64,000 nt of DNA from Flectonema sp. DT1601 (lineage: Eukaryota; Euglenozoa; Diplonemea; Diplonemida; Diplonemidae): NCBI GenBank assembly GCA_964019425.1, contig OZ025802.1:372001-436000 (forward strand), given 5' to 3'. Below the pieces are notes generated by a model, which was given only the letters and a program-made list of their open reading frames with translations, was not told the DNA's origin and ran no database searches. Position 1 is the stretch's first letter. Every line of letters begins with the position of its first letter. Below, piece after piece: positions 19,505 through 31,200 of this stretch. A program made the translations under genes and the position numbers.

Positions 19505-20761
19505 TTACAAAAGGGAAGACTTAAATCTGTTATCTGGTTTCCAACACTTCTTCTCCTTCGCCCAAATAGCTCCATTGTCAATAGTTAACTTCTCCCAGGC
19601 ATGAGAAAACTGATGCTCTAAACTCTGAATATCTGTTGCGAACTCCTGGACAATCTTTTTAAACTCTGGATCATAAGTAAGAGCAACATCTGTTGTCATC
19701 ATCATCAGGTGTGGCATCTGACGGATATGCCATTGGAACTTATCACCAGGTCCCTTGTAGTAAGTGTACTTATCACCAAATGTTGCTAATAAAGTGAAGT
19801 ATTGATTATCCCAAGAGAATGGATCAGTTGTCCAATATCCATCAATACCACTTGTGTAAGTATCAGCTCCCTTTCCAGTTCCACAAAGACCTGGCCATGG
19901 GTTGTAAGGCGCATCTTTTGGTGGGAGTCCTGCTCCCTTTGGACAAGCACCGTGAGTACGTCCGAATGCGTGCCCACCTCCAATGAGAGCGACTGTCTCG
20001 GTGTCGTTCATGTTCATCCTTGAGAAGACGTCACGGATTTGAACGGCACTCTTTTCTGGGTCAGGGATGCCCATGAACCCTTCAGGGTTAACATAGATTA
20101 AACCAACAGTTGATGTTCCAAGAGGACGTTTGCAGTCTCCCTGAAATGGGCACGCTGGCTGTTCAGGACCAGGTCCAAGAGGAGCACTAGCCTTACCATC
20201 ACTATCATCAACACGTCCAACACATACTTCCGTTACTGGACCTCCCATGTGAAGGATAGAACTGGTGCCAGCCAATATAATTAGATCTCCCCAACTAAGA
20301 GCGTCACCGTATTTCTGTTTGATAGGCCACAACAATGCACGTGCTTTGTCCAAGTTCGTGTTGTCTTCCCAGCTGTTCTCAGGTTGGAAACGTTGACGAC
20401 CACCTCCACATCCACCTCTTCCATCAGTGTCACGGTATGTTCCAGAACAGTGCCATGCAAGACGAATAAATAGTCCTCCGTATGAAGTTCCAACTTTAGA
20501 CGTCGGGATAGTATCAGCAGGCCAACATGGTTGAGAACTGGTTAGTAAATTAACAACGTCAGTGATGACTGATTGGATGTTCAGAGTCTTCAGCTTTAAA
20601 TTATATTCATCGAGAGTCGGGATTGGCGCAAAATCATAAACAGGAGTCCCGTAATGCGCACCAGGACACTGAACTCTTTTTGTCTCATTCTGTTTGTTCA
20701 TGGAAGGGAATCCCATAGCCAGCGGGTAGGCTGTGGCCGCGAGTAACAACTTCGCGATCAT
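19505..20761 (-). CDS. Secreted single-domain catalase-peroxidase (KatG-like class I haem peroxidase)
   Basis: 418 residues from ATG 20759-20761; a longer frame upstream starts at TTG and is probably leader. TCCTTCAG ends about 19 bases before the ATG. Residues 1-17 form a signal peptide. The catalytic domain matches the N-terminal half of KatG: distal RLAWH (R100, W103, H104), DGRGGCGGGRQRFQPENSW, LSWGDLIILAG, LIYVNPEG (Y223), FSRMNMND (M249), proximal GGGHAFGRTHGA (H264), FSWDN (W317) and MTTDVAL (D358). W103, Y223 and M249 correspond to the Trp-Tyr-Met adduct that gives KatG catalase activity. The C-terminal haem-less domain of normal KatG (about 300 residues) is absent. Extra cysteines (CPFQGDC) suit an exported protein. 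Likely H2O2 detoxification in the secretory path or outside the cell. Confidence 0.82.
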   Translation of the reverse strand: MIAKLLLAATAYPLAMGFPSMNKQNETKRVQCPGAHYGTPVYDFAPIPTLDEYNLKLKTLNIQSVITDVVNLLTSSQPCWPADTIPTSKVGTSYGGLFIRLAWHCSGTYRDTDGRGGCGGGRQRFQPENSWEDNTNLDKARALLWPIKQKYGDALSWGDLIILAGTSSILHMGGPVTEVCVGRVDDSDGKASAPLGPGPEQPACPFQGDCKRPLGTSTVGLIYVNPEGFMGIPDPEKSAVQIRDVFSRMNMNDTETVALIGGGHAFGRTHGACPKGAGLPPKDAPYNPWPGLCGTGKGADTYTSGIDGYWTTDPFSWDNQYFTLLATFGDKYTYYKGPGDKFQWHIRQMPHLMMMTTDVALTYDPEFKKIVQEFATDIQSLEHQFSHAWEKLTIDNGAIWAKEKKCWKPDNRFKSSLL

Positions 20762-21474
20762 TTTATTTCCTTGAGTTTGTCTGAAGGATGAAAGGATTAT
20801 TATTACAAAACAAAGAAGGAACACACCACATTCCAAGTCATCACAAGTAATTCGTTGAGGCTTCGCGAGAGATATTTTGTTTACATTTCATTGCTGTAAA
20901 AGAACTTTCAGGGTTTCCAATTCTTCGTCATCTTTTGGTGTAGTTGAAAAGAAGTAGTTTACCGATTATGAGCAACAGTTCTAATTCGTCCTTTAAATAG
21001 CAGACCATTATCTAGACTACGAGTGAATCGATGAACTTAACGCTCCGGTAGATAAGAAGAGAAAAGGCTGAACTGACTGAAGTAGAGTTTTGTACCTTTT
21101 CCCTATTCGAGGGGTACACTTCACACAAATAACAACATTAAAAAAAAACACGAATTACCCAACAAGACTTCGAACAATCATCGAGGACACAAGATTAAAA
21201 GAGAGTTGTCATTTAGTTGTGAACCAGGTGATTAATAAGTCCGAAAAGTAAATAAAACCACGAAATACATTAGACATATTCCACACAAAGTTATCACACT
21301 TTCATGTGACTCATGAGGTAAACTCAATCTGTAGAACAGAGAAGACAACACATAATTGGGACTTTGAAAAACAATAAGTAAAACAGAGGAGGGGGAATGA
21401 AGAAATGAGGGGGAATGAAGAAATGAATCCTTTCACTGAAAGACAATTGAATACGTCAACAACTGTTAACACAT
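20762..21474. other. Intergenic spacer; short tandem duplication
   Basis: 710 AT-rich bases. An 18-bp unit (GAGGGGGAATGAAGAAAT) is tandemly duplicated at about 21389-21424. No gene seen. Confidence 0.55.
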
Positions 21475-22185
21475 TTAGGCCTCAGCTGCTCCAATGAAGA
21501 CATCTCCATCGTAGTCCCATTTGAAAGAGAGTTCGTAGGTCAGAATCATAATTGTCATCACCCACTCGGCAACAGGAAGGTTTTTACCAAAGACTGCATT
21601 GCAAGCGATGAATGAGATGATAGCAAACCAACCAATCGTAGCGGAGACGATCTTCAGAAGACGAGAGTTTTTGTGTACTTGAGGAAGGCTCAAGACACGA
21701 CAAAGTGATATCGTCATAAATGAATAGTAACTCAAAAAGAATGTGACGGCACCAGTTGTGTGAATGGCGTTGTTCTCTTTTTCATTAACCGCTCCTACTG
21801 TGGCCAGTCCACAGCAGCCGATTGTAATTAGAAATGCCGTCACGTGATCAGCACCCTGTCGACCACCATTCTTAGTCAGCCCAGTCCAGAAGAAGTAAAC
21901 AGCTGCATTAATCCACATTGCCACAGCGAGTATGATAATTCCAAATCTTGAGACGTAACTTGCTGGAGCGTGTACAAAGCAGTCAGATATCATTGGCCAG
22001 TCTTTAATAGGTCCTAATGGACCAGGGACGAATCCCTCCTTCCAACTGATAGCATAGCACGTCAGAATTATTCCAAGTCCCCACGAACAACTAATCACAG
22101 CGAATAACCCTCCATTGAACTTCTCATCTCTGAGTGTTGAAGTCTTCGTAGTAGGAAGTTGATTATACGGATTAGAGGCTCCCAT
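21475..22185 (-). CDS. Frag1/DRAM/Sfk1-family six-helix membrane protein
   Basis: 236 residues, ATG 22183-22185, upstream TCACAACTAG as possible acceptor. Six hydrophobic segments: about 27-47, 78-101, 114-134, 142-163, 177-197 and 203-223. Family marks: the luminal loop SDCFVHAPASYVSRFGI after helix 1 (place of the SDTGxxPPES... loop), NAIHTTGAVTFF in helix 4 (family VHxxGAxxxF), and AEWVMTIMILTYELSF in the last helix (family CEWxxxxxxxxYxxTF). Members include DRAM (lysosome/autophagy), PGAP2/FRAG1 (GPI remodelling), TMEM150 and yeast Sfk1 (PI4-kinase complex, plasma membrane). The subfamily cannot be settled from sequence. Confidence 0.72.
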   Translation of the reverse strand: MGASNPYNQLPTTKTSTLRDEKFNGGLFAVISCSWGLGIILTCYAISWKEGFVPGPLGPIKDWPMISDCFVHAPASYVSRFGIIILAVAMWINAAVYFFWTGLTKNGGRQGADHVTAFLITIGCCGLATVGAVNEKENNAIHTTGAVTFFLSYYSFMTISLCRVLSLPQVHKNSRLLKIVSATIGWFAIISFIACNAVFGKNLPVAEWVMTIMILTYELSFKWDYDGDVFIGAAEA

Positions 22186-23873
22186 TTTTTAGTTTGTTGT
22201 TTGTGTGTCTAGTTGTGATAATATAATAAATTAACATTTGATACCAACATCCTTACTAACGACATCACTGCATCCATTCTGTTGGAAATGAGTAGAGTAA
22301 GAACTTTATAAGAAAGGAATTCAAGTTGTTGATATTTAAAACAAATGTCTTACATACAAACAGAAACTAAAACCGGAATAAACAACTTCTTTCTTTTCTT
22401 TACAAAGAGATAAGTCAACCAAGACAACTCTGAGTAAGTATCACAGGAAGTGGGAATGTTCGCTATTTGTTGAGCAGGCGTTGCACAGCAAGTTATTGAA
22501 ATACGACGACTAACTTCTTCCACACTACGTCTGGGGAACTCCAAGCACAACAAGAAACCTTGTGAGAGTCACAGAAATCTATTAAAAGTAAAGTTCATAA
22601 AAAGAAGTTTCGCAATCTGAAAATCAAATATAACAATTAATTTGTTATCTTTAACCACTCACTTAGTCTCAGCAGAGAACTGAACACAACGAGTATTATA
22701 TACATCTCACTTATAAGTTCTAATCTTGTGCGGCATAATAAAACCTTTTCAATCTCAAACTAATAACTTTATTCACAAGTAGAGCATCACTCACTCCTGA
22801 TTGAAGTCAGATTCTATTTTAGAGTAATACAGACTGTGGAGGTTAGTAGTTGAAATGAACTATTATCAAACAAGACAAGAGGTCGACAAGAAGATGTTGG
22901 ATCATTTGTTTCTTTAATTTATTTATTTTCGATATTTTATCTAAAAAACAGAATCCGATCATTCTGAATTAGTTACTACACCCCTCTTCTTAATCACAAC
23001 GAGAACCCTCTTATGGTTTTAACAGTTTCTTTTAGTAAGTCACAAAACACGAGACCGAAAAGTTTGCAATCACTTCCATTTCAGAAAAGGGGAGTCTGGG
23101 GAACGTGCTAAAGAGAGAATGAGAGAGAGAAATGAGATGAGAGATAACAAAAGAAGTTTCCTCAAAGGGGGGGTTCCAACAAATGATGACCAATCAATAC
23201 TCAGCCTCAACAGAGGATCTAAAGAGAGTAAATTCAGATATTTGTAATGGAAAGGAAAATTAAGTCGCCTCCTAATCTTCTTCGTATCTCTTTCGATAAT
23301 TAAGTTTTTTTAACAAAAAATTTGTTAAATTATATTTTTGTTTGCTCAAAATGACTGACCCTGACTTTCCTTTTCTTTCAGAAAATAATAATTTTGAAAA
23401 AAAAAAAAATAAATAAAAATAAATAATTTAGTTAACGCACACACAGTATCGATTATATAAACCAACTGAAGCCAATCTGTTCGTCAGTATTGTTCGAACT
23501 GATGAGTTGATTGAGGGAACCGAGACTACGTATTGCTCTGCACTGACAGTAACAAATGCCATCAAAGAATAAGACCACCGCACTAAAGAATTTGTTTATA
23601 ATACAACAACTCACCACAAGAGTCAGAGATCAGAATACCCTGAACTCGACTTCAGGTATGGGAGGGTTTGTTTCCATCTTTTCCTTTCTCTTTTTCCTTT
23701 TTGCTCGCGCGCAAAGCGAAAAATTTCGTCTGGAGGCCGCAAAAAAAAAAAAAAAATAAATAAAAACATATCGGAATTAGAAGATTTCCAACTCCATTCA
23801 TCAAAACAGGAAACCTCTCACTGCTGCCAGTGATCATCACTCTGAGTACAGAGATATCTAAACACAAAGTGTA
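22186..23873. other. Long intergenic spacer; possible plus-strand small exon
   Basis: 1.7 kb, AT-rich. GA-rich tract near 23105-23150 and A-run at 23398-23410. The only coding hint is on the plus strand: ATG at 23556 (preceded by ACTGACAG), 34 codons, then TCAG/GTATGG at about 23657, matching the donor consensus of the host introns. A pyrimidine-rich stretch ending GCAAAG lies near 23720, but what follows is an A-run, so no second exon is convincing. Confidence 0.4.
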
Positions 23874-25960
23874 TTACGATACTGGGACATCAGTTGAAGT
23901 GGTTGGGTACATTCGACTAAACCACTGCAGCCACGCAGTTCTATCAGATTCCGTGGACACAATGAAGACGAGTCGCTGATTGTTCTTCGTTTCGATTAAC
24001 AACGCGATGTTTAATTCCGGCATCGTAGTTCCGTCACCAGAGACTGAATTGATTAGCGACGCAGGAATTCTTTCTTCGCACTCTTGAGAGCCGTCAATTC
24101 TCTTCGCAGACACTTCGAGGACATGTCCCTGAGGAGGGTTTTGAGATATTTGGATGTGTCTCTTCTTATAAACATGGAATGCGTGCTTTCTTTTATGAAC
24201 ATCAGGATTTACTTGCTGTTGGTAAACCCAAAGCTGTGGCGGCAATGGAGTATCTGGTGGCGGCACAACTGGCAGTCCGAAAGCATCCAACTTCAGCGGA
24301 TTCGGAGGAACGTACGCGTCAGGCTTCGATCGGGATACGCCGTGTTGCAGTGGACTTCCTGCAGAGATCAATCCCGCACTCTGTTTTGTTTTGAATTAAA
24401 AGATAAATACTTTTTTCATTAAGAAAAATAGTGAAGGTCAGTAAACCCACCACGACTAAGGTTAAAGAAAACTCATACCGGACCAGCAGCGTTGCTAAGT
24501 AGTGGTGCGGAAATACTGTTATCGGTGGAAAACTGCGAGAAAGGCTGTGTGCCACTTGAGAATAATGACGATTTGAATCCTGTGGTACGCAAGCCCCCGA
24601 GTAAAGGGCTCGTCCCCAGGGGTTGCGACTGCAGAGGAGAGGTGATGGAATCCAACGAAGAAATGCCAACAGGGTTACTAACCAATCCTCCAACACCATT
24701 AGACGGAATCCCAGACTGACTTCGATATGCGGGGGCTGTTCCATTTGTTGGTTGGAGTGGTGGGTTAAGTTGAAGGCTGGCAATCTCAGCCTGTTTTTCC
24801 TGAATTGCTGCCTCGGCGGCGGCAGTTGCTTTCTCGCGAATGGTGTTCGACTCTGTTGCGATTTCGTGGATTTTGTTGTCGGTAGTTTGCTGAGTGTTGA
24901 CGAGGTCCGCGACTTTCATTTCCAATTCTCTGATTTCAGAAGTCAGTTCCTTAACATTATCCTCATACTGTTGTTGATTAGCCTGACTCTCATTCTGCAG
25001 CTTAGAGAGTTCGCTATTTTGTTGGTTTGCTTCAAATGATGGGTTTTTGTAGGTCTCCTGATTGTCTTTTATTGACGCTAACTTCTTGCTGAGGTCTTCT
25101 TGTTGAGCTGTTGAGTCTCTCAGGCGATCGTTTACTGACATCATTTCCTTTGAATGTTTCTTTGATGTGTACCAGTGGCGGGCGGCGAAGACGACAGCTG
25201 TCATCATTCCAAAGCAAATGACCGCAACGAACACACCGAGTACGACCCAAATACTATCATCGCCTTTGGTCTCTTGTAAGACAGGTGCTACAGGCTCCTC
25301 CATTGGAACTGGATCAGGGAAAGGTACGTCAGTCTGAACTTCAGGTTCGGGGGCTGATGTGTTTGCATCGAATGGTTCAGGTTCCAGTGTTTCTGGAACA
25401 GGTGTATCAGGAATTATTGTTTCTGTTTTCATTACTATTTCAACAGTAGCAGTAAAGTTATTATTAATCATCTGAGTTAGATCGATAAAAGTTTGATTCT
25501 CATCATCAGTTAAGACATCTGACCACAAGACAGCATCAATCACATTCAGAACTTCGATGGATGCTCCCATCAGCCAAGAGCTAGAGTTTCCCTCTCTGTT
25601 GTAGATTACTATTGAATCAATATCTGTTGTGTTCACCAGGTCAATTTCCCAAAACTCCTCAGAACCTGAAAAGTCTGACTGATAAAAAGGATCAGGATTG
25701 TCCCTCGCCATGCGAACATCATCTAGAGCCATGTCACATTTCGATACACCGCGAGAATCCATAAAATCGTAGAAACTACTCGCAGCGCAAATGCCACCCA
25801 AAGCAACGTTTATACCATTGTCGTCAAGTATCACAACCTGGGATAGTGACAAGGCTGTCGTCGCAGTGCTATTTAAAGTGATTCTCACTCGGTCTGCGAG
25901 AAGTGCATCGCTCGTTGCAATGACGAGTAGAGTTACACAGAGTCGGTGTAGCCATTTCAT
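23874..25960 (-). CDS. Type I membrane protein: discoidin-like ectodomain, TM, coiled coil, C-terminal PH-like domain (two exons)
   Basis: Spliced model of 662 residues: exon 1 24479-25960, exon 2 23874-24380. The 98-base phase-0 intron starts GTATGA and ends AAAACAG. Start ATG 25958-25960 (MKWLHRL), 8 bases after TTCTTTGCAG; an upstream GTG frame is ignored. Residues 1-21 signal peptide. About 25-165 is an F5/8C (discoidin, galactose-binding) fold: VALGGICAASS, FWEIDLVNTTDIDSIVIYNR, then VLWSDVL and TFIDL, with N-glycosylation sites. Next are a Pro/Glu stalk (183-232), a TM helix (about 236-260), a coiled coil (270-395), a Ser/Pro linker, and after the splice a PH-like domain ending TESDRTAWLQWF with the invariant Trp helix. 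Unspliced, the frame would stop one codon past the donor and lose the PH domain. Likely surface adhesion or receptor-type protein with inner-leaflet lipid binding. Confidence 0.72.
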
Positions 25961-26453
25961 TTGTGATGCTGCAAAGAATGAATGAGATTCACGAGTCACG
26001 AGTCACTCTTTTGATAATAAACACCTCTCTCTTGCTGTTCTTATATTATCATCTCCTGTACTAAAAACTAAAATATCATTCTCAAAGACTAAAATAATCT
26101 GTAATGTTTTTGGAGGGCCCGTGAGCTAGAAAAATGAGGGGCACACATCCAAATAGAATCAGAAACGAAGGACTTCCGTCGAAGATAATAATTTCTTTTT
26201 TTTTTTTTTTTTTGCCTTGGCGCATAATCGGGCTAGAAAGGAACAAACAGAAATAAAATTATATTTTCTGCAAAGCACCTGCTGGACGTTATTCAAAATG
26301 CCTACTCTCGGAACAAATTCACAGTAAACAGATAAATGGGAGAAAAGGAAAATAAATAATACGCAACATCGCTTTGACCAATCAATCCACAACAACAAGT
26401 TACTGACCCTCACTTTACAGGGAGCAAGTTTTGGTTGAATAACTTGGAAGTCT
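25961..26453. other. Intergenic spacer, no gene seen
   Basis: 490 AT-rich bases with a 20-base T-run at 26193-26212. Start-proximal acceptor of the discoidin-like gene lies at its left end (minus strand). Confidence 0.55.
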
Positions 26454-27896
26454 TTACTTATTACGCATCAGACTTCTGTAGTAACTTTGTTTAAAATCAA
26501 ATATTTGCTGCTGCAAGCAGAGGTTAGGAAGCATAAGACCACGAAAGCGAGCAGGAACCTCTCCACAAGGCTCTGGAGGAACTCCACCGTTCTTAGCGAG
26601 AATCATTTCTGCAGACGAGCGCTGGTAGGAATGACCGTTAGCCAGGACAACTGGATCACTCATAAGAACTCCTTTAATAGGACACTTGAAGTTCTGAGGA
26701 ATGTCTTCGGGGTCAATTGGGACATCATACGTGACACTACCTCCTCTCTGCTGTGGAGAAGAGGAGACTGATTCGGTGTATATACGAACTTCATTTTCTA
26801 GCTGTCTTTTTCTGTTTGTCGCTGCTTCAACTTCAACGTACAATTCGGCTAATATTCGCTCCAAATCTTCTGTGCTGTGGACTACCTGCCTCACAGCTAC
26901 ATTGGTAATGCTTCCCGTGTAGACTCCGAATCGTAAGCTACTCACCGTCTCACGCTTGTTGTAGGTTGAAGGAGAGCAGCAAATTAGAATTGTCGTTCTC
27001 GAATTTCCACCCACAGCATTCCTCAGAACTCTAGTTAAGATTGAATCCCTGTATGGGATGTGTGGCTCCTTCTTAAGCAGGCACATGATGACACGTCTCA
27101 GGGCTAGTAGAGAAACGTTGATGGACTTTGCTTCTTCCAGAGTTTCACCCTTGGATTCTGTCTTGGCGATGCACTCAGAGCCAGCGAGGTCGACGAGGTA
27201 AAGCTGAGCAATTTTCTCTACCGTCGAGCCGCCCTCTGTAGTTTTGCAAACAACTGTAATTAGGAACACGGCATGGCTTCGGGAAGAAGCATCGTTCATT
27301 TTAGTCTCGTGAACGATTCGATTACCATTTCCCATCTTGATAAGGCGAGTCATCTCCGGGTAGCTGTCTACTGGAACGTTGCTGACGCAGTTCAACATCA
27401 TAGAATCGACGTCTCGAGAACCTTCACTGACGTGACACTTCCGACCCTCATCTAACATGTCAAGGATCTGCTCTTTGTATATTTGAACGTATGAACAAGA
27501 GAGTAAAAATGAATCAGAAGTTGCCTGGGTTCTTCTCTGAATTGTGTAAAACAACTCTGAAGCACATCTAGGGATGAGTCCTGGTGAGTCTTCTGGTCCC
27601 ATCATTGCATATGTTTTACCAGAACCAGTCTGACCGTAGGCAATGATCGCACCATTGTAACCATTTAGAACAGAATTAATGACATCTGTTGCTGTGGATT
27701 CATAAACATCATCTTGTCCTGCACTTCCTCCTAATACTTTATCAAAATCAAATCCTAGTCTGCTGCTGTCTGATTCTAATTCGATTCTCTTACCGCTGGC
27801 ATTTATTTCCGCAAACTCTTCACCCGGTTCGTTTTTTAGCATCGGTCGGAACCGCGCGATGACTTTAATATTCTCTCCGATTTCATCACCCGGCAT
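26454..27896 (-). CDS. Kinesin motor fused to a C-terminal U-box
   Basis: 480 residues from ATG 27894-27896 (MPGDEIG); a CCATCAG acceptor ends 20 bases upstream, and the TTG-initiated extension beyond it is probably not translated. The motor (about 8-335) is complete: P-loop GQTGSGKT (88-95), switch I NDASSRSH (201-208), switch II DLAGSE (236-241), INVSLLALRRVI, and HIPYRDSILTRVLRNAVGGN. A short coiled coil (342-375) links to a U-box (about 400-470): FKCPIKGVLMSDPVVLANGHSYQR...LMLPNLCLQQQI, matching the family pattern DPIT...MxDPVxxxxGxTYER...LxPNxxL. This joins microtubule binding to E2-ubiquitin recruitment. The tail is too short for normal dimeric cargo kinesins. Kinesin class is unclear. 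Confidence 0.85.
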   Translation of the reverse strand: MPGDEIGENIKVIARFRPMLKNEPGEEFAEINASGKRIELESDSSRLGFDFDKVLGGSAGQDDVYESTATDVINSVLNGYNGAIIAYGQTGSGKTYAMMGPEDSPGLIPRCASELFYTIQRRTQATSDSFLLSCSYVQIYKEQILDMLDEGRKCHVSEGSRDVDSMMLNCVSNVPVDSYPEMTRLIKMGNGNRIVHETKMNDASSRSHAVFLITVVCKTTEGGSTVEKIAQLYLVDLAGSECIAKTESKGETLEEAKSINVSLLALRRVIMCLLKKEPHIPYRDSILTRVLRNAVGGNSRTTILICCSPSTYNKRETVSSLRFGVYTGSITNVAVRQVVHSTEDLERILAELYVEVEAATNRKRQLENEVRIYTESVSSSPQQRGGSVTYDVPIDPEDIPQNFKCPIKGVLMSDPVVLANGHSYQRSSAEMILAKNGGVPPEPCGEVPARFRGLMLPNLCLQQQIFDFKQSYYRSLMRNK

Positions 27897-28299
27897 GTCG
27901 TAGAGTAGTTGGGAATCTGATGGCAAAATTAAAGTAATTGAAAGAAGGCAACGAAAAGCCTACTTCTCAAATGATAATAACATTCAACATCCACGACTAC
28001 TTATGAAGAACTAAGTTATTAATGAAGAGAGTTCATAACTGCGAGTGCGAGTGTATTCTGTTTTGGGGGAACAAAGTGAAAGTAATCAATAACGAGCGGT
28101 AAAGTATTTTAAGCTAAAATCTAAAAAGTACAGAGGTTGGTAATATTTACTTGAATCTAATAAGAGTCTACTAAAAACAGAACAGAACAGGGATGAGATA
28201 CAACCTTAACAGTCATCACATTATATCACACCAGTCTACTAATTCTATTGAACTTCCTCGTAGTAGTTATAAAGGATAACTCAGAGTGTTGGAATCAAC
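27897..28299. other. Intergenic spacer, no gene seen
   Basis: 400 AT-rich bases. On the minus strand the candidate acceptor of the kinesin gene (AG ending at 27917) lies at the left end. No GTATG donor is present upstream of it within this spacer, which favours trans-splicing or a more distant donor. Confidence 0.5.
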
Positions 28300-31200
28300 T
28301 TATCTGTTCAGCCCTTCTAACTTCTCCATCACTGTATTCAAATCCGGAGAATTGACACCAGTGTTGGGAACCCTTGCTCCAATATGACTAACAACTGATT
28401 GCATACAATCCAATATAATTGAAGTCGGTAACGTAGATGGAAGTGAATCAGATTGTGTTGCTACATCTGATGATGAAGAGGAACATTGAATACTAATCGA
28501 TTCTCTAGTTGGAGTGGAGATCATGTGATCGCCTTCTATCGATGTACCAGTTGAAACAACTTCAACAAACTCTCCGACACCAACAGATGTTCTTAAAATA
28601 GGTTCCGATCCCTGACATGCGTCTACCAAATACTTTGACTCTCTGAGGTAACTGCTCATGTCTGCAGTCTCAACACCTTCAGAGATGCCAATCGGCTTCA
28701 CGTTGACCCCGGCATCGTAACATACGGGAGTAGCCTGTACCTGAACAGTATTATAACAAACATCTACCTGACTGCAACTATCAACTGTCAAGTATGAGTC
28801 ATCATTTCCAATTGAAATAGATTTCAAAACTGGTTTTAGAATGACCATAACTTCAGTCGAGTTACTTAGAGTAGAATATTTTGGTGGCTCAGTTGATGTC
28901 GACTGATGTCGCATTGGCGCCACCGCAATCGTTGCCGTCGAACTATCGCAGCAGACAGGTCGTCGAAGTGTAGAAGAACCTATCGATGCTGACAAGGTCA
29001 CCTTTGGAGTCACTGAAGTCCACGAACTCAACAGTTCGTGTAAAACTGGTACGGCCTTTTTGACAACCATTACTGAGGTTGTTGAATACAAGTGTTTCTT
29101 ATTACTATTGCCGGGTGTGAAACCGACACCTTTAAATGAAGGCACTACACCAGCAGCTAACTGACACGCTGTTTGAGTTTCAGCAGTCGACAACAACACA
29201 CGTTTAGGAAGTAATGACAGTACCGAGTGTGTTTCTTTTAGAGTCTTGCTGCTCTCACCAGGTTGATTACACCAAAGCGAGGGGGTCTTAAGGCAGCGAT
29301 CCCCCGAACCGTTTGATTGGTTGGTTTTTATATCTGAGACATCATAGACAGCACTAGACACTGAAAAGATTCCTTCACTAGGAACTTCACTACCTGAACA
29401 AGTCATAACACCAGCATTACAACTGTTCTCTCTCAATAATGTATTGTGTCTGCACCGCTCATTAAGTTGATGACTTCTTCGAGCAACTAAAGACTCTTCA
29501 GGGTGATAACAGCTCCGCAAAGCAGGCTGTCTTCGACTGATATGAATACTGTCCTTCACATTGAGAGGTGTGGGATATTGTAAAAGATTATTTAAATTGT
29601 GGTCGTAATCAGCCTCACTCAATACGTTGTTAGTCTTACTGATGTAGTCACTATAAAGTATGGAAGGAGTTCTTGACTGACGTCTGTAATCATGAGAGGA
29701 ATCACTACAAGAGAGAGAAGAAGTACACTCTTCTGTCCAACTTTGTAAAGATATCAATTCCGCAGCATTGGAAGGACTTCCAGAATTCCGTCTGGAACCA
29801 TAAAAAGTGTCACCAGCCACAACCTCATTTGCTTGAGGTACTCGTGGTGTAGAAATATCACCATAATAATTTCTCCTGACAAATATGTCTTCTGAACCAG
29901 TTCGAAGCCCATCTTTCCGATTTAGATTTGCAACCGAGTCGTGACTTGAGTGAGAACTATCAGGATTCTCAATGGTGGCACTAAATAATCTGTTTCTAAT
30001 TCCTAAAAGCCTTTGACAGTGAGTCATTTGATTACTATTCTCAACCTTCCCTCGACGGCTGGAGTCATCTACTGCATCAGTGCCAATACTCCGAAACTGA
30101 ATATGAGCACTGTTGGTACCTCCAGAAGCAGTATTTCTTAGGGTTGGATTACACTGTAACGCAACCGACTTTATTGAAGTTACTATTGAGTTAGTTTGCG
30201 AATAAACACTTTTACTTGAGAGCGTTTTAGGAGGCTGAATCTCTATCTTCATTATCGCGTCCTGAAGTGCAATCTCTGCATCGACTAACTGATCCCTAAT
30301 AAGAGAGGTGCTTTTTTGATTATCATGCAGCTCACGTTCCAAACAAGAGACTCTTACAGCGGTTGCGACGTCGGGATAGGCATCTGTCCCTGAATCAGTT
30401 TTGTCAACTTCAAAGCGGTGGAGCCTTTCTTCCAACATAAGGACGTCTGTAATTGATGTTGATAGTTGGTGCTCAAGGGATTTGATGACTTCTTTATCAT
30501 CACATTGAGTTTGAACTCCAACACAACTTAATTCAGGTCCGAGAGAACACTGCAATGCTATGTTGTGTGACAAGGGAGAAATAGAATCTTTCTCAAGCGT
30601 GCATATGTGCTCGCGTAGCTTTCTTATCTCTTTTGAAAACCCAGCTACTTTCATATCCTTACCAGTTTGCGATCCAATACTCTGACTGGTGACTTCTGTT
30701 GTTTGTGTTGTTACTTGAGAATAATTACTACGGCTAGCCTTCTTTTCCCTAACTATGATTTTAATTTTCTTTTTCTTCCTGAGCGTTAGTGTGTGTCGCA
30801 CATGTATCTTAATTATTCCCCCACATTGAGGAACATTACTTGCGAACTTGTATTCAACAGGAGCAGATATTGGAGCAGAAGACGCAACCACGAAGGACCT
30901 ACTTCGAGATTCAGAAAGTGCCTTTCTTGGTTCCTGTTCAACTCCTACTGTTACGGTATCGAGATTGTTAAGTGTTTCGCTCTTATCTGATTGGTCAGGT
31001 TTCTGTATCCAATTATTGTTTACTTCGGAAACTTTATAATCAAATTTGTCTTCATAAGTGTCCTTTATATTTTCCAGTATGTTATTATTATTTTGATTGG
31101 TTTCCATCAACTGATCATCAGCGTGGTTTGGTTGATTACCATCTTCCAGATGCTTATCATTTGTCTCATTGAGCGGCTCTATTTCAATCATTCGATAATC

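Noticed and set aside
20759-20836. N-terminal extension of the peroxidase frame to 20836.
   Set aside because: It would start at TTG and crosses a likely splice acceptor; the ATG at 20761 gives a clean signal peptide.
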